NCBI GenBank assembly: GCA_001577635.1 | Contig: LSBP01000001.1 | Coordinates: 186,001-250,000 of the forward strand | Source: Halomonadaceae bacterium T82-2 | GTDB taxonomy: Bacteria; Pseudomonadota; Gammaproteobacteria; Pseudomonadales; Halomonadaceae | DNA: 64,000 bases | Reading direction: 5' to 3' | In this document: piece after piece, positions 10,051 through 19,463 of the stretch | Position numbering within the stretch: the first letter of the stretch is position 1 | Layout of the letters: each line of letters opens with the position of its first letter | The notes under the pieces: model-generated | Seen by the model: only the letters and a program-made list of their open reading frames with translations | Database searches by the model: none | Told to the model about the DNA's origin: nothing | Program-made: the position numbers and the translations under genes

Positions 10051-10659
10051 ATGAAACACGAGATCGTTGAAAAGAACGTCGGCCTGCTCGCCGTGCTGAT
10101 CCTGGTGGTGATCAGCCTCGGCGGCCTGGCCGAGATCGTCCCGCTGCTCTTCCAGAAGGAGACGACCCAGCCCGTGGAGGGGCTCGAGCCGCTGCCCGCC
10201 CTGGCGCTGGAGGGCCGCGACATCTACATCCGCGAAGGCTGCAACAACTGCCACTCGCAGATGATCCGCCCGTTCCGCGCCGAGACCGAGCGCTACGGCC
10301 ACTACAGCGTGGCCGGCGAGTTCGTCTACGATCACCCCTTCCTGTGGGGCTCCAAGCGCACCGGGCCGGACCTGGCGCGGGTCGGCGGCCGCTACAGCGA
10401 CGAGTGGCATCGTGCGCATCTCTACAACCCGCGCGACGTGGTGCCCGAATCGATCATGCCGGCCTACCCCTGGCTGTTCGACGACACCCTGGATGGCGCG
10501 CACACCGCCGACAAGATGCGCGCCCTGCGCGAGCTCGGCGTGCCCTACCGCGACGCGCAGATCGCCGGGGCGCGGGAGGCCGTGCAGGGCAAGAAGGAGA
10601 TCACCGCGCTGGTGGCCTACCTCCAGCAACTGGGTACCGTCATCGAGGACAGGCGCTGA
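10051..10659 (+). CDS. ccoO: Cytochrome c oxidase cbb3 type, subunit II (monoheme)
   Basis: A 202-residue membrane-anchored c-type cytochrome: one N-terminal transmembrane helix (about 11-32), a periplasmic domain with a single heme site CNNCH (C64, C67, H68) and a distal methionine, probably in SIMPAYPW. It passes electrons from CcoP to CcoN. It lies 22 bases after ccoN. Confidence 0.97.
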   Translation: MKHEIVEKNVGLLAVLILVVISLGGLAEIVPLLFQKETTQPVEGLEPLPALALEGRDIYIREGCNNCHSQMIRPFRAETERYGHYSVAGEFVYDHPFLWGSKRTGPDLARVGGRYSDEWHRAHLYNPRDVVPESIMPAYPWLFDDTLDGAHTADKMRALRELGVPYRDAQIAGAREAVQGKKEITALVAYLQQLGTVIEDRR

Positions 10660-10662
10660 GTC

Positions 10663-10848
10663 ATGGATATCGGAACCTTCCGCGGCGTGATGACGCTGCT
10701 GATCATGATCGCCTTCCTGGGCGTGGTGGCCTGGGCCTTCTCCCGGCGCCGCAGGGACGACTTCGACGAAGCCAGCCGGCTGCCCTTCGCCGATGACGAC
10801 GAAGAACCGCCCCGGGCACGGGACAAGCAGGAGGACAACGACGCATGA
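10663..10848 (+). CDS. ccoQ: cbb3 oxidase subunit IV CcoQ
   Basis: A 61-residue protein with one transmembrane helix (about 8-27), a basic RRRR patch and an acidic tail, the usual CcoQ layout. CcoQ stabilises the assembled oxidase. It begins 3 bases after the ccoO stop and overlaps the ccoP start by 4 bases. Confidence 0.93.
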   Translation: MDIGTFRGVMTLLIMIAFLGVVAWAFSRRRRDDFDEASRLPFADDDEEPPRARDKQEDNDA

Positions 10849-11768
10849 ACGACCTGTGGGGCAACGCCCTGTCCGACTTCTGGAGCGGCTGGATCATCGT
10901 CATTACCCTGGGCACCATCGCCTTCTGTGCCTGGGTGCTGTTCGGCAACCGCAAGACCGACAAGCGCCCCGACGCCCAGGGCAACGTCGAGACCACCGGC
11001 CACAGCGCCGACGGCATCGACGAGTACGACAACCCGCTGCCGCGCTGGTGGTTCATCCTGTTCATCGGCACCCTGATCTTCGCGCTGGGCTACCTGGCGC
11101 TCTACCCGGGGCTGGGCAACTTCCGCGGCCTGCTGGGCTGGACCCAGGAAGGCCAGTGGCAGGCCGAGATGGACCGCGCCGAGGCGCGCTACGCACCGAT
11201 CTTCGAACGCTACCGGCAGACCGCGATTCCCGAGCTGGCCGAGGATAACGAGGCCATGCGCATCGCCGAGCGGCTCTATCTCAACAACTGCGCCGCCTGC
11301 CACGGCTCCGACGCCAAGGGCGGCTTCGGCTACCCGGACCACACCGACGATGCCTGGCTCTACGGCGGCTCGCCCCAGGCGATCACCCAAAGCATCGCCC
11401 AGGGGCGCGGCGGCGTGATGCCGGCCTGGAACCAGCTCGGCGACGCCAACCTGCGCAACCTGGCCAACTATGTCGCCAGCCTGTCCGGCGCCGAGCATGA
11501 CGCCCCCCGCGCCGCCAAGGGCAAGGCGCTGTTCTCGGCGACCTGCATCGGCTGCCACGGCGTCGACGCCACCGGCAATCCCGCCCTCGGCGCGCCGGAT
11601 CTCACCGATGATGCCTGGCTCTACCGCCACCCCGGCCAGCCGGTACGCGAGGCCGTGCTGGCGACCCTGCACCAGGGGCGCAAGGGACGCATGCCGGCGC
11701 AGGCGCCGTTCCTCGGCCAGGACAAGGTGCACCTGGTGGCCGCGTACATCTACAGCCTGACCCACTGA
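10845..11768 (+). CDS. ccoP: Cytochrome c oxidase cbb3 type, subunit III (diheme)
   Basis: A 307-residue diheme cytochrome c. Two N-terminal transmembrane helices (about 16-34 and 68-88) precede two periplasmic cytochrome domains with heme sites CAACH (C149, C152, H153) and CIGCH (C234, C237, H238). It receives electrons from soluble cytochromes. The ATGA overlap with ccoQ indicates translational coupling. Confidence 0.97.
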   Translation: MNDLWGNALSDFWSGWIIVITLGTIAFCAWVLFGNRKTDKRPDAQGNVETTGHSADGIDEYDNPLPRWWFILFIGTLIFALGYLALYPGLGNFRGLLGWTQEGQWQAEMDRAEARYAPIFERYRQTAIPELAEDNEAMRIAERLYLNNCAACHGSDAKGGFGYPDHTDDAWLYGGSPQAITQSIAQGRGGVMPAWNQLGDANLRNLANYVASLSGAEHDAPRAAKGKALFSATCIGCHGVDATGNPALGAPDLTDDAWLYRHPGQPVREAVLATLHQGRKGRMPAQAPFLGQDKVHLVAAYIYSLTH

Positions 11769-11818
11769 GCGAACGGCCGGGTCATCCCGGCCGATGCCTC
11801 CAGAGTCGAGGGGGTTTC

Positions 11819-13216
11819 ATGACCGACCGGATACCGCTCCACGACACCACGACCCGCGTCTCGCTCTATGCCAAGCGCGAGCCGATCCACGTGCGGGCTG
11901 TCAAGGGCCGCTTCCAGCGGCTGCGGCGCGGTCTCGACTGGCTGCTGCTGGCGCTCTACGCGGGCCTGCCCTGGCTGACCTGGGATGGCCGCCAGGCGGT
12001 GTGGTTCGACATCCCCGCGCGCCAGTTCCACATCTTCGCCACCACCTTCTACCCCCAGGACGCCACCCTGCTCGCCTGGCTGCTGATCCTCGGCGCCTTC
12101 GGCCTGTTCCTGGTCACGGTGATCGCCGGACGGGTCTGGTGCGGCTACGCCTGCCCGCAGAGTGTCTGGACCTGGCTGTTCATCTGGGTCGAGCAGCGCC
12201 TGGAGGGCTCGCGCCATCGCCGCATCCGCCAGGCCGCCGGTCCGCCGGATGCCGCCGTCCGCGCGCGCAAGCTCGCCAAGCACGTCATCTGGCTGCTCAT
12301 CGCCCTGGCCACCGGGGTGAGCTTCGTCGGCTACTTCACGCCGATCCGCGAGCTGGTCGCCGACCTGGCGACGCTCTCGGCGGGGGGCTGGGCGCTGTTC
12401 TGGACCGGGTTCTTCACGCTGTTCACCTACCTCAACGCCGGCTGGCTGCGCGAGCAGGTCTGCCTCTACATGTGCCCCTACGCCCGCTTCCAGTCGGTGA
12501 TGTTCGACAAGGACACGCTGATCGTCTCCTACGACGCCGCCCGGGGCGAGCCACGCACGGCCGGCCGGCGCCGCGCCTCCACCGCGGACACGACGCCGGG
12601 CGACTGCATCGACTGCCGGCGCTGCGTGCAGGTCTGTCCCACCGGCATCGACATCCGCGACGGTCTGCAGTACGCCTGCCTGGGCTGCGCGGCCTGCATC
12701 GATGCCTGCGACGACGTCATGGACCAGCTGGGCCGGCCCCGCGGGCTGGTCCGTTACACCACCGAGCACGCCCTCGAGGGGCGCCCCACACGCTGGCTGC
12801 GCCCGCGCCTGATCGGCTACCTGGCGGCGCTGCTGGCCATGGTCGCGCTGCTGGCCTGGCAGCTGGCCGAGCGGGTGCCGCTCGACGCCGACCTCGAGCG
12901 CGACCGCCACCAGCTCTACGACGTCACCGCCGAGGGCGGCATCCGCAACGCCTACACGCTCCGGGTGCGCAACATGGACGCCCGCGCCCACCGCTACCGG
13001 CTGACGCTGCGCGGCATCGACGGTCTGCGCCTGAGCGACACCCAGCGCCTCACGCTCGCCCCCGGTGCCGGGCGCAGTCTGGCACTGTCGATCATCGCCC
13101 CCGCCGAGTCGCTGGACGCGCCCAGCCAGGCGTTTATCCTCGCGATCACCGCCATCGACGCCCCACGCATCCATCTGGCCAAGGAAGCCCGCTTCCTGGG
13201 GCCGGCAAGGAGATGA
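11819..13216 (+). CDS. ccoG: Cytochrome oxidase maturation protein CcoG (ferredoxin-like)
   Basis: A 465-residue polytopic membrane protein needed for copper handling in cbb3 assembly; family members are reported to reduce Cu(II). Several transmembrane helices carry the NapH-like CGYACPQSVW segment. They are followed by a cytoplasmic double cluster region (CIDCRRCVQVCP and CLGCAACIDAC, about residues 263-302) and a C-terminal Ig-like extension. It begins 50 bases after ccoP. Confidence 0.95.
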   Translation: MTDRIPLHDTTTRVSLYAKREPIHVRAVKGRFQRLRRGLDWLLLALYAGLPWLTWDGRQAVWFDIPARQFHIFATTFYPQDATLLAWLLILGAFGLFLVTVIAGRVWCGYACPQSVWTWLFIWVEQRLEGSRHRRIRQAAGPPDAAVRARKLAKHVIWLLIALATGVSFVGYFTPIRELVADLATLSAGGWALFWTGFFTLFTYLNAGWLREQVCLYMCPYARFQSVMFDKDTLIVSYDAARGEPRTAGRRRASTADTTPGDCIDCRRCVQVCPTGIDIRDGLQYACLGCAACIDACDDVMDQLGRPRGLVRYTTEHALEGRPTRWLRPRLIGYLAALLAMVALLAWQLAERVPLDADLERDRHQLYDVTAEGGIRNAYTLRVRNMDARAHRYRLTLRGIDGLRLSDTQRLTLAPGAGRSLALSIIAPAESLDAPSQAFILAITAIDAPRIHLAKEARFLGPARR

Positions 13217-13218
13217 CC

Positions 13219-13728
13219 ATGCAACCTCCGGCACGCCCCTGGTACAAGGAATTCTGGCCCTGGTTCCTGCTCGGCATCCTGGCCATGGCGGTGGTCATGG
13301 GCACCACCACCCTGGTGCTGTCGATCACCAGCTTCGACGGCATGGTGGTGGACAACTATTACAAGAAGGGCCTGGCCATCAACCGGGTGCTGGAGCAGGA
13401 CAAGAGGGCGCGCGAGCTGGGCCAGCGCGCTCGGCTGCGCATCGACGACGTCACCGGCGACGTCACCGTGACCCTCGAGGGCGACGCCCGCCCCGAGCGC
13501 CTGCGTCTCGCCCTGTTGTTCCCCACCCAGGACGGCCGTGACCGGCACATCACGCTGCGCCGGCTGCGCGGCGGCCAGTACAGCGGGCAGCTGCCCAGCG
13601 CGCTGCGCTATCGCTGGTACGTGCAGCTGCACCCGGACGTCCCCGAGCCCGCCTGGCGGCTCACCGGCGAGATCCACCTGCCGCAGACCCGGGCACAGTG
13701 GCTGGCCCCGCATGCGGAGTCGCCATGA
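13219..13728 (+). CDS. ccoH: cbb3 oxidase assembly protein CcoH (FixH family)
   Basis: A 169-residue FixH-family protein with one N-terminal transmembrane helix (about 12-34), the conserved DNYYKKG motif and a periplasmic beta domain. It is required for cbb3 assembly. Two ATGs are possible: 13213 overlaps the ccoG stop, but AAGGAG then touches the start codon. From 13219 the same site is 6 bases away, so 13219 is preferred. Confidence 0.92.
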   Translation: MQPPARPWYKEFWPWFLLGILAMAVVMGTTTLVLSITSFDGMVVDNYYKKGLAINRVLEQDKRARELGQRARLRIDDVTGDVTVTLEGDARPERLRLALLFPTQDGRDRHITLRRLRGGQYSGQLPSALRYRWYVQLHPDVPEPAWRLTGEIHLPQTRAQWLAPHAESP

Positions 13729-16169
13729 CCGGGGCGACAGCCACGCCCTGTTTTCACTGCGGTGCGCCGGTCCCGGCCGGCGCCCCCTGGCGGGTCAACG
13801 TCGACGACACGCCGCAGCCACTGTGCTGTCCCGGCTGCGAGGCCGTCGCCGGGGCCATCGTCGCCGGCGGCCTGGATGGCTACTACCGCTTTCGTACTCG
13901 GCTGCCCGAGCGCCCCGACACCGGCCGCCGCGCCCGGCCGGAGACCTGGCGGGTCTTCGACGACCCCGAGCTGCAGGCCGATTTCCTGCACCCCCTCGAC
14001 GACGAACGGGCGGCCGTCACCCTGGCGGTGGAGGGCATCACCTGCGCGGCCTGCGCCTGGCTGATCGAGCACCGCCTCAACGCCCTCGACGGCGTGACGC
14101 GCAGCGCGGTCAATCTCAGCAACCATCGTCTGTACCTGGAGTGGGATCGCCGCCATCTGGCATTGTCGCGGATCCTCGCCGAACTCGCGGCGATCGGCTA
14201 TCCGGCCCAGCCCTACGTGCCCGACGCGGCCCAGCAGCACCAGCAGCGCGAGGAGCGCCGGGCGGCGCGGCGGCTGATCGTCGCCGCCATCGCCATGATG
14301 CAGGTGATGATGTTCTCGATCCCGCATTACCTCCCCGGCGACGGCGGCATGAGCCCGCGCTTCCAAGCGCTCTTCCACGCCCTCTCGCTGGCCCTGGCCA
14401 CGCTGGTGGTGGGCTACTGCGCCCAACCCTTCCTGCGTGGCGCCTGCCGCGACCTGCGCAGCCGCCACCTGGGCATGGACGTGCCGGTCACCCTGGCCAT
14501 CCTCGCGGCCTACCTGGCCAGCGCCTACGGCGTCGCCACCGGCGGACCGGTCTACTTCGACTCGGTGACCATGTTCACGGCACTGCTGCTGGGCAGCCGC
14601 TATCTCGAGATGCGCGCCCGTCATCGCCACGGCCGCAGCGGCAATGCCCTGGCCGGCGTGCTGCCACGCAGCGCCCTGCGTCTCGATGCCGGCGGCCACG
14701 AGCAGGTCGTGCCCGCCACGCGGCTCGTGCCCGATGATCGCATCCGCGTGCTCCCCGGCGAGAGCGTGCCGGTCGATGGCGTGATTCTCGACGGCGCCTC
14801 GAGCCTCGACGAGGCCCTGCTGACCGGCGAGTCGCAGCCCGTGCCCCGGGGGCCGGGCGAGGCCGTCACCGGCGGCAGCCTCAACCTCGACACCACCCTA
14901 ACCGTACGCGTCACCCGTACCGCCCGCGCCTCGCGGGCCGCCGAGATCCTCGCCCTCACCGATCGCGCGTTCAGCGAACGCCCGCGCCTGCTGGACACCG
15001 CCGCCCGACTGGCGCACCGCTTCGTCATCGGCGTGCTGCTGACCGCCCTGGGCGTGGCCCTGGCCTGGCTGGCGATCGACCCGTCGCGGGCGCTGTGGGT
15101 GACGATCTCGGTACTGGTGGTCACCTGCCCCTGCGCCCTGGCGCTGGCCATGCCCGCCGCCCTGTCCGCCTGCCATGGGCGGCTGCGCCGGCGGGGGGTG
15201 CTGCTCACCCGGGCCGATGCCATCGAGCATCTGGCCGACGCCACACGGGTCATCTTCGACAAGACCGGCACCCTGACCCGGGGCCGCCCGCGACTGGCCG
15301 AGACACACCCCCTCACTGCCGGGATCGACGCCGCCCGAGCGCGGACGCTGGCCGCCGCGCTGGAGGCCCACTCTGAACACCCCATCGCCCACGCCTTCGC
15401 CCCCTATCGCGTTCCCGGCATCACGGCGTGCAATGTCACTCGCCAGACAATGGGCAGCTTGAGCGGCGAGGTGGCGGGCCGCGCCCTGCGGCTGGGGCGT
15501 GCCGATGCCGTCATGAGCGCCCCGCCCGCACCGCCGCCCGGCGACGGCCAATGGCTGCTGCTGGCCGAGGCGACGACCCCGCTGGCCTGGTTCCGGCTCG
15601 AGGACACCCTGCGCGACGGCGCCGAGCAGGCCGTCGCCGCGCTCCGGGAGGCCGGGCTTGCCGTGGAACTGCTCTCCGGCGACGATACCCCCGCCGTGGC
15701 CGCCCTGGCCCGCCGGCTGAGCGTGACCGACTGGCAGGCCCGGGCCACCCCGGAGGCCAAGCTGGCCCATGTGCAGGCCCTGCAGGCCACCGGCGAGCGA
15801 GTGATCATGGTCGGCGACGGCATCAACGATGCCCCGGTGCTCGCCGCCGCCGATGTCTCGCTGGCGATGAACGAGGCCACCGACCTCGCCCGCACCCGCG
15901 CCGATGGCGTGCTGCTCGCCCCGCGGCTGGGGCGGCTGGCCGAGGCCGTGACGCTGGCGCGCCGGACCCGGCGCCTGATCCGCCAGAACCTCGCCTGGGC
16001 GCTGGGCTACAATCTCTGCGCGCTGCCGCTGGCCGCCACCGGCCTGGTGCCGCCCTGGGCGGCGGCACTGGGCATGGCGGGCAGCTCGCTGGTGGTGGTG
16101 GGCAATGCCCTGCGCCTCGGCCGTGACGCCGCCACATCGCTCCCCGATCCCGAGGAGACCGCACCATGA
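13725..16169 (+). CDS. ccoI: Copper-translocating P-type ATPase CcoI
   Basis: An 814-residue P1B ATPase supplying copper to the cbb3 oxidase. In order: a cysteine-rich N-terminal domain (CFHCG, CCPGC), a heavy-metal-associated domain with CAAC (about 106-109), membrane helices, the TGES actuator, the ion-binding CPC in TCPCALA, the phosphorylation motif DKTGTLT and the hinge GDGINDAP. Family length and order are normal. The ATG overlaps the ccoH stop (ATGA), with GGAG 5 bases upstream. Confidence 0.96.
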   Translation: MTGATATPCFHCGAPVPAGAPWRVNVDDTPQPLCCPGCEAVAGAIVAGGLDGYYRFRTRLPERPDTGRRARPETWRVFDDPELQADFLHPLDDERAAVTLAVEGITCAACAWLIEHRLNALDGVTRSAVNLSNHRLYLEWDRRHLALSRILAELAAIGYPAQPYVPDAAQQHQQREERRAARRLIVAAIAMMQVMMFSIPHYLPGDGGMSPRFQALFHALSLALATLVVGYCAQPFLRGACRDLRSRHLGMDVPVTLAILAAYLASAYGVATGGPVYFDSVTMFTALLLGSRYLEMRARHRHGRSGNALAGVLPRSALRLDAGGHEQVVPATRLVPDDRIRVLPGESVPVDGVILDGASSLDEALLTGESQPVPRGPGEAVTGGSLNLDTTLTVRVTRTARASRAAEILALTDRAFSERPRLLDTAARLAHRFVIGVLLTALGVALAWLAIDPSRALWVTISVLVVTCPCALALAMPAALSACHGRLRRRGVLLTRADAIEHLADATRVIFDKTGTLTRGRPRLAETHPLTAGIDAARARTLAAALEAHSEHPIAHAFAPYRVPGITACNVTRQTMGSLSGEVAGRALRLGRADAVMSAPPAPPPGDGQWLLLAEATTPLAWFRLEDTLRDGAEQAVAALREAGLAVELLSGDDTPAVAALARRLSVTDWQARATPEAKLAHVQALQATGERVIMVGDGINDAPVLAAADVSLAMNEATDLARTRADGVLLAPRLGRLAEAVTLARRTRRLIRQNLAWALGYNLCALPLAATGLVPPWAAALGMAGSSLVVVGNALRLGRDAATSLPDPEETAP

Positions 16170-16411
16170 GCATCCTGTACCTGCTGATTCCGCTGTCGCT
16201 GCTGCTGCTGGGGCTGGCCGTGTGGGCGTTCTTCTGGGCGGTACGCTCGGGCCAGTTCGATGACCTGGAAGGTCCCGCCCATCGCATCCTGTTCGACGAT
16301 GACGAGGGCGACCTGCCGGCCGCCCGCCAGCGCCGCCGCGACGGCACGTCCGACCCGGCGCCGGAGGAGGATGACACCCGCCGGGGACCGCGTCAGGGTC
16401 CGCCGCCATGA
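16166..16411 (+). CDS. ccoS: cbb3 oxidase maturation protein CcoS
   Basis: An 81-residue protein with one N-terminal helix (about 3-27) followed by the signature SGQFDDLEGPAHRILFDD and a charged tail. CcoS is needed for cofactor insertion into the oxidase. It overlaps both ccoI and the next gene by 4 bases, so the three are translationally coupled. Confidence 0.95.
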   Translation: MSILYLLIPLSLLLLGLAVWAFFWAVRSGQFDDLEGPAHRILFDDDEGDLPAARQRRRDGTSDPAPEEDDTRRGPRQGPPP

Positions 16412-17127
16412 TGCCCGCGGCCGTCCCCGACCTGCCGCCACTCGCCGCCGCCTTCGTGGTGGGGCTGCTCGGCGGCGCCCACTGCATCGGCATGTGCGGC
16501 GGCATCATGAGCGCACTGAGCTTCGCCGTGCCGCCCAGCCTGCGCAGCCCGCTGCGCCTGGGCGGGCTGCTGTTCGGCTACAACCTGGGGCGCATCGCCA
16601 GCTACATGCTCGCCGGGGCGCTGGTCGCCACGCTGGGCGGCTGGGTCGGTGACGGCGTCCCCCGGGCCCGCTTCGTGCTGCAGGGCCTGGCCATCGTGCT
16701 GCTGGTGATGATGGCCCTCTACCTGGCCGGCTGGTGGCGCGGGCTGACCCGCCTGGAAGCCGGCGGGCGCCACCTGTGGCGCCACCTGGAGCCCATCGGC
16801 CGGCGCCTGATGCCGGTGGTGCATGTCCCCCGGGCCGTGGCGCTGGGCGCGATCTGGGGCTGGCTGCCCTGCGGGCTGGTCTATTCGATGCTGGCCTGGA
16901 GCCTGGCCGCCGGCGGCGGCTGGCACGGCGCCCTGCTGATGGGCGCCTTCGGGCTGGGCACCCTGCCGGCGCTGCTGGTCACCGGCGCCGCCGCCCACCG
17001 GCTGACCCGGCTGGTCCGCCACCCGCTGGGCCGCACCCTGGCCGCGCTGCTGCTGCTGGGCTTCGCGCTGTGGCAGCTGTGGGGGCTTGTCGCCGTCATG
17101 GCGGGCCACCATGCGCCCCCCGCTTGA
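16408..17127 (+). CDS. TauE/SafE-like membrane protein of the cco cluster
   Basis: A 239-residue integral membrane protein with about six helices, of the sulfite-exporter TauE/SafE (DsbD_2-like) superfamily. It has a cysteine motif HCIGMCGG (about 26-33) and a second cysteine in WGWLPCGL. Homologues commonly sit directly after ccoS, which suggests a role in metal or redox supply to the oxidase rather than sulfite export; that function is inferred from position. Its stop codon overlaps the ANR box of hemN. Confidence 0.88.
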   Translation: MMPAAVPDLPPLAAAFVVGLLGGAHCIGMCGGIMSALSFAVPPSLRSPLRLGGLLFGYNLGRIASYMLAGALVATLGGWVGDGVPRARFVLQGLAIVLLVMMALYLAGWWRGLTRLEAGGRHLWRHLEPIGRRLMPVVHVPRAVALGAIWGWLPCGLVYSMLAWSLAAGGGWHGALLMGAFGLGTLPALLVTGAAAHRLTRLVRHPLGRTLAALLLLGFALWQLWGLVAVMAGHHAPPA

Positions 17128-17137
17128 CGCAGGTCAG
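17124..17137 (+). promoter_or_regulatory. ANR/FNR box of hemN
   Basis: TTGAC-GCAG-GTCAG. With the box centred at -41.5 the start of transcription falls at about 17172, and a -10 TAGCAT (17160-17165) is at exactly the right distance. hemN is a classic FNR/ANR target. The box overlaps the stop codon of the gene upstream. Confidence 0.8.
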
Positions 17138-17196
17138 ACGCCCGACGGGTGCGGCGGCGTAGCATGAGACTGTCGTTTCCGGTTCGAGAGTCCGTC

Positions 17197-18606
17197 ATGT
17201 CCGCCACCGCCGTCGATCCCCCCGTTGCTGCCGCCCCCGATCCGCGCGAAGCCGAGCTGATTCGCCGTTACGCGCACACGGGGCCGCGCTACACGTCCTA
17301 TCCGACCGCGCTGGACTTCTCGCCGTCGTTCGGCGCCGAGGATTACACTGCGGCCCTGAAACGCAGCAATGCCGCGCGGCGGCCGCTGTCGCTCTACGTT
17401 CATATCCCGTTCTGCCGCAAGATCTGCTTCTACTGCGCCTGCAACAAGATCGCCACCAAGGACACGTCGCTGAGCGTAGGCTACCTCAGCCGCCTGGACC
17501 GCGAGATGGTGCTGACCTCGCGCCACCTCGATACCGGCCGCGAGGTGCGCCAGCTGCACTGGGGCGGCGGCACGCCGACCTTCCTGACCCTGGACCAGAT
17601 GAGCGATCTGATCGACCGCCTGCATGCCCGCTTTGGGCTGTCCAGTGCGTCCGACCGTGACTATGCCATCGAGATCGACCCGCGCGAGGCCGATGTCCTC
17701 ACCCTGCGCCACCTGCAGGCGCTGGGCTTCAATCGCATCAGCCTCGGCGTGCAGGACCTGGACCCCGAGGTGCAGCGCGCCATCAACCGCGTCCAGCCCC
17801 GCCAGCTGACCGAAAGCCTGGTCGAGGAGGCGCACCGGCTGGGGTTCCGCTCGCTCAACCTCGATTTGATTCTCGGCCTGCCGCACCAGACCCGCACCAC
17901 CTTCGCCGAGACCCTGGAGCAGGTCATCGCCATGGCTCCGGCGCGGCTGTCGATCTTCAACTACGCTCACCTGCCGGAGCGCTTCAAGCCCCAGCGGCGC
18001 ATCGATGCCGGCGCCCTGCCGGCGCCCGAGGAGAAGCTGGCCATGCTCATGGACACCCGGGAGCGCCTCGATGCGGCCGGCTACGTGCACATCGGCCTGG
18101 ACCATTTCGCCCGTCCCGACGACAGCCTCGTTGTCGCCCAGCGCGAGGGGCGGCTGCACCGCAACTTCCAGGGCTACACCACCCACGGCGAATGCGACCT
18201 GGTGGGGCTGGGCGTCTCGGCGATCAGCCATCTCGACGACTGCTACGCTCAGAATCCGGTGCGCCTGGACGACTACGAGGCCGCCCTGGACGCCGGCCGC
18301 CTGCCCACCGCCCGGGGCCTGCGCCGCACCGCGGACGACCGCCTGCGCGCCTTCGTGATTCAGCGCCTGATGTGCGACCTGGCGCTCGACCTGGACGCCG
18401 TCGGCGAGCATTTCGGCCTCGACGCCGCGGCCTACCTGGCCGACTCGCTGCGCGCCCTGGAGCCGGCCGAGCGCGACGGCCTGATCACGCGGCACGGCAA
18501 CCGGCTCGAGGTCACGCCGCTGGGTCGGCTGCTGGTGCGTCATCTGGCGATGGCCTTCGATACCCGCACCAGCGGTCATCGGGGTCGCCACTCCCGAATT
18601 CTCTAA
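17197..18606 (+). CDS. hemN: Oxygen-independent coproporphyrinogen III oxidase
   Basis: A 469-residue radical-SAM enzyme that decarboxylates coproporphyrinogen III without oxygen in heme synthesis. The radical-SAM motif is CRKICFYCAC (C-x3-C-x2-C-x-C, about residues 71-80), followed by WGGGTPTFL and a HemN C-terminal domain. Upstream ATGs at 17149 and 17164 fall before the inferred transcription start near 17172, so 17197 is preferred. It ties heme supply to the cbb3 oxidase just upstream. Confidence 0.95.
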   Translation: MSATAVDPPVAAAPDPREAELIRRYAHTGPRYTSYPTALDFSPSFGAEDYTAALKRSNAARRPLSLYVHIPFCRKICFYCACNKIATKDTSLSVGYLSRLDREMVLTSRHLDTGREVRQLHWGGGTPTFLTLDQMSDLIDRLHARFGLSSASDRDYAIEIDPREADVLTLRHLQALGFNRISLGVQDLDPEVQRAINRVQPRQLTESLVEEAHRLGFRSLNLDLILGLPHQTRTTFAETLEQVIAMAPARLSIFNYAHLPERFKPQRRIDAGALPAPEEKLAMLMDTRERLDAAGYVHIGLDHFARPDDSLVVAQREGRLHRNFQGYTTHGECDLVGLGVSAISHLDDCYAQNPVRLDDYEAALDAGRLPTARGLRRTADDRLRAFVIQRLMCDLALDLDAVGEHFGLDAAAYLADSLRALEPAERDGLITRHGNRLEVTPLGRLLVRHLAMAFDTRTSGHRGRHSRIL

Positions 18607-18693
18607 CAGTAAACTTTAATGAATCCCTCATCGCTTATTGCCCCGCATAGGGACTACCATAGGGAACGAGTCTTGATCGTTCGGGAGACCAAC

Positions 18694-19437
18694 ATGGCGA
18701 GTCACGCCCTTCATGCCGGCCGCCCCCGGCTGCAGGAAGCCCGCTGCCAGACCTGCAGCCTGAGTTCCCTGTGCCTGCCGCTCGCGCTGGAGTTCAATCA
18801 GATGGATCGCTTCGAGGCGATCATCCAGCGCCGTGCGCCACTCAAGAAGGGGGAGGCGCTGCTGCGCCAGGGGGATGCCTTCACCAGCGTCTTCGCGGTG
18901 CGCTCGGGGAGTCTCAAGCAGATTACCAGCGAGGGTGACGGCGAGGACCAGCTGACCAACTTCTACCTGCCCAGCGAGCTCGTGGGGCTCGACGGCATCG
19001 ACGAGAAGCACTATCCCGGCAGCATCGTCGCGCTGGAGACCACCACGGTCTGCGAAATCCCCTTCGACCGTCTCGACCAGCTCTCCGAGACCCTGCCGGA
19101 GCTGCGCAACCAGCTCTATCGCAGCATGAGCAAGGAACTGCGCGACGACCGTCGCATGCTGCGCCTGCTGTCGCGCAAGACCGCCGACGAGCGCCTGGCC
19201 AGCTTCATCGTCAACCTGTCGTCACGCTTCCGCCGCCGCGGCTACTCGCCCTACAGCTTCCGGCTGTCGATGGCCCGCGCCGATATCGGCAACTACCTGG
19301 GCCTGGCCGTGGAAACCGTCAGCCGCATCATCGGCCGTTTCCAGCAGCACAAGCTGGTGGATGTGCAGGGCCGCGAGGTGCATATCCTCGACCTCGACGC
19401 CCTGGAAGCCCTGGCGGAAGGCGACCACGAGCACTGA
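18694..19437 (+). CDS. anr: FNR/ANR family oxygen-sensing transcription regulator
   Basis: A 247-residue CRP/FNR family protein. The four cluster cysteines of FNR are present (C18, C21, C27, C120), followed by a cyclic-nucleotide-binding-like beta roll, a dimer helix and a winged helix-turn-helix whose recognition helix reads VETVSRII with the FNR-type E-SR contact residues. It should bind TTGAT-N4-ATCAA boxes when its 4Fe-4S cluster is intact. Such boxes lie before ccoN and hemN. GGGAG precedes the ATG. Named anr by analogy with Pseudomonas. Confidence 0.95.
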   Translation: MASHALHAGRPRLQEARCQTCSLSSLCLPLALEFNQMDRFEAIIQRRAPLKKGEALLRQGDAFTSVFAVRSGSLKQITSEGDGEDQLTNFYLPSELVGLDGIDEKHYPGSIVALETTTVCEIPFDRLDQLSETLPELRNQLYRSMSKELRDDRRMLRLLSRKTADERLASFIVNLSSRFRRRGYSPYSFRLSMARADIGNYLGLAVETVSRIIGRFQQHKLVDVQGREVHILDLDALEALAEGDHEH

Positions 19438-19438
19438 T

Positions 19439-19459
19439 CCGGCGCGCATCGCGCGCCGG
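19439..19459. terminator. Bidirectional hairpin between anr and ttcA
   Basis: CCGGCGCGC and GCGCGCCGG form a perfect 9-bp stem around ATC. It sits in the 26 bases between two convergent genes. There is no T tract on either strand. Confidence 0.6.
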
Positions 19460-19463
19460 CGGT

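Noticed and set aside
18672-18684. FNR box upstream of the FNR-type gene
   Set aside because: Only the first half (TTGAT) is present; the second half does not match, so autoregulation through this site is not supported.
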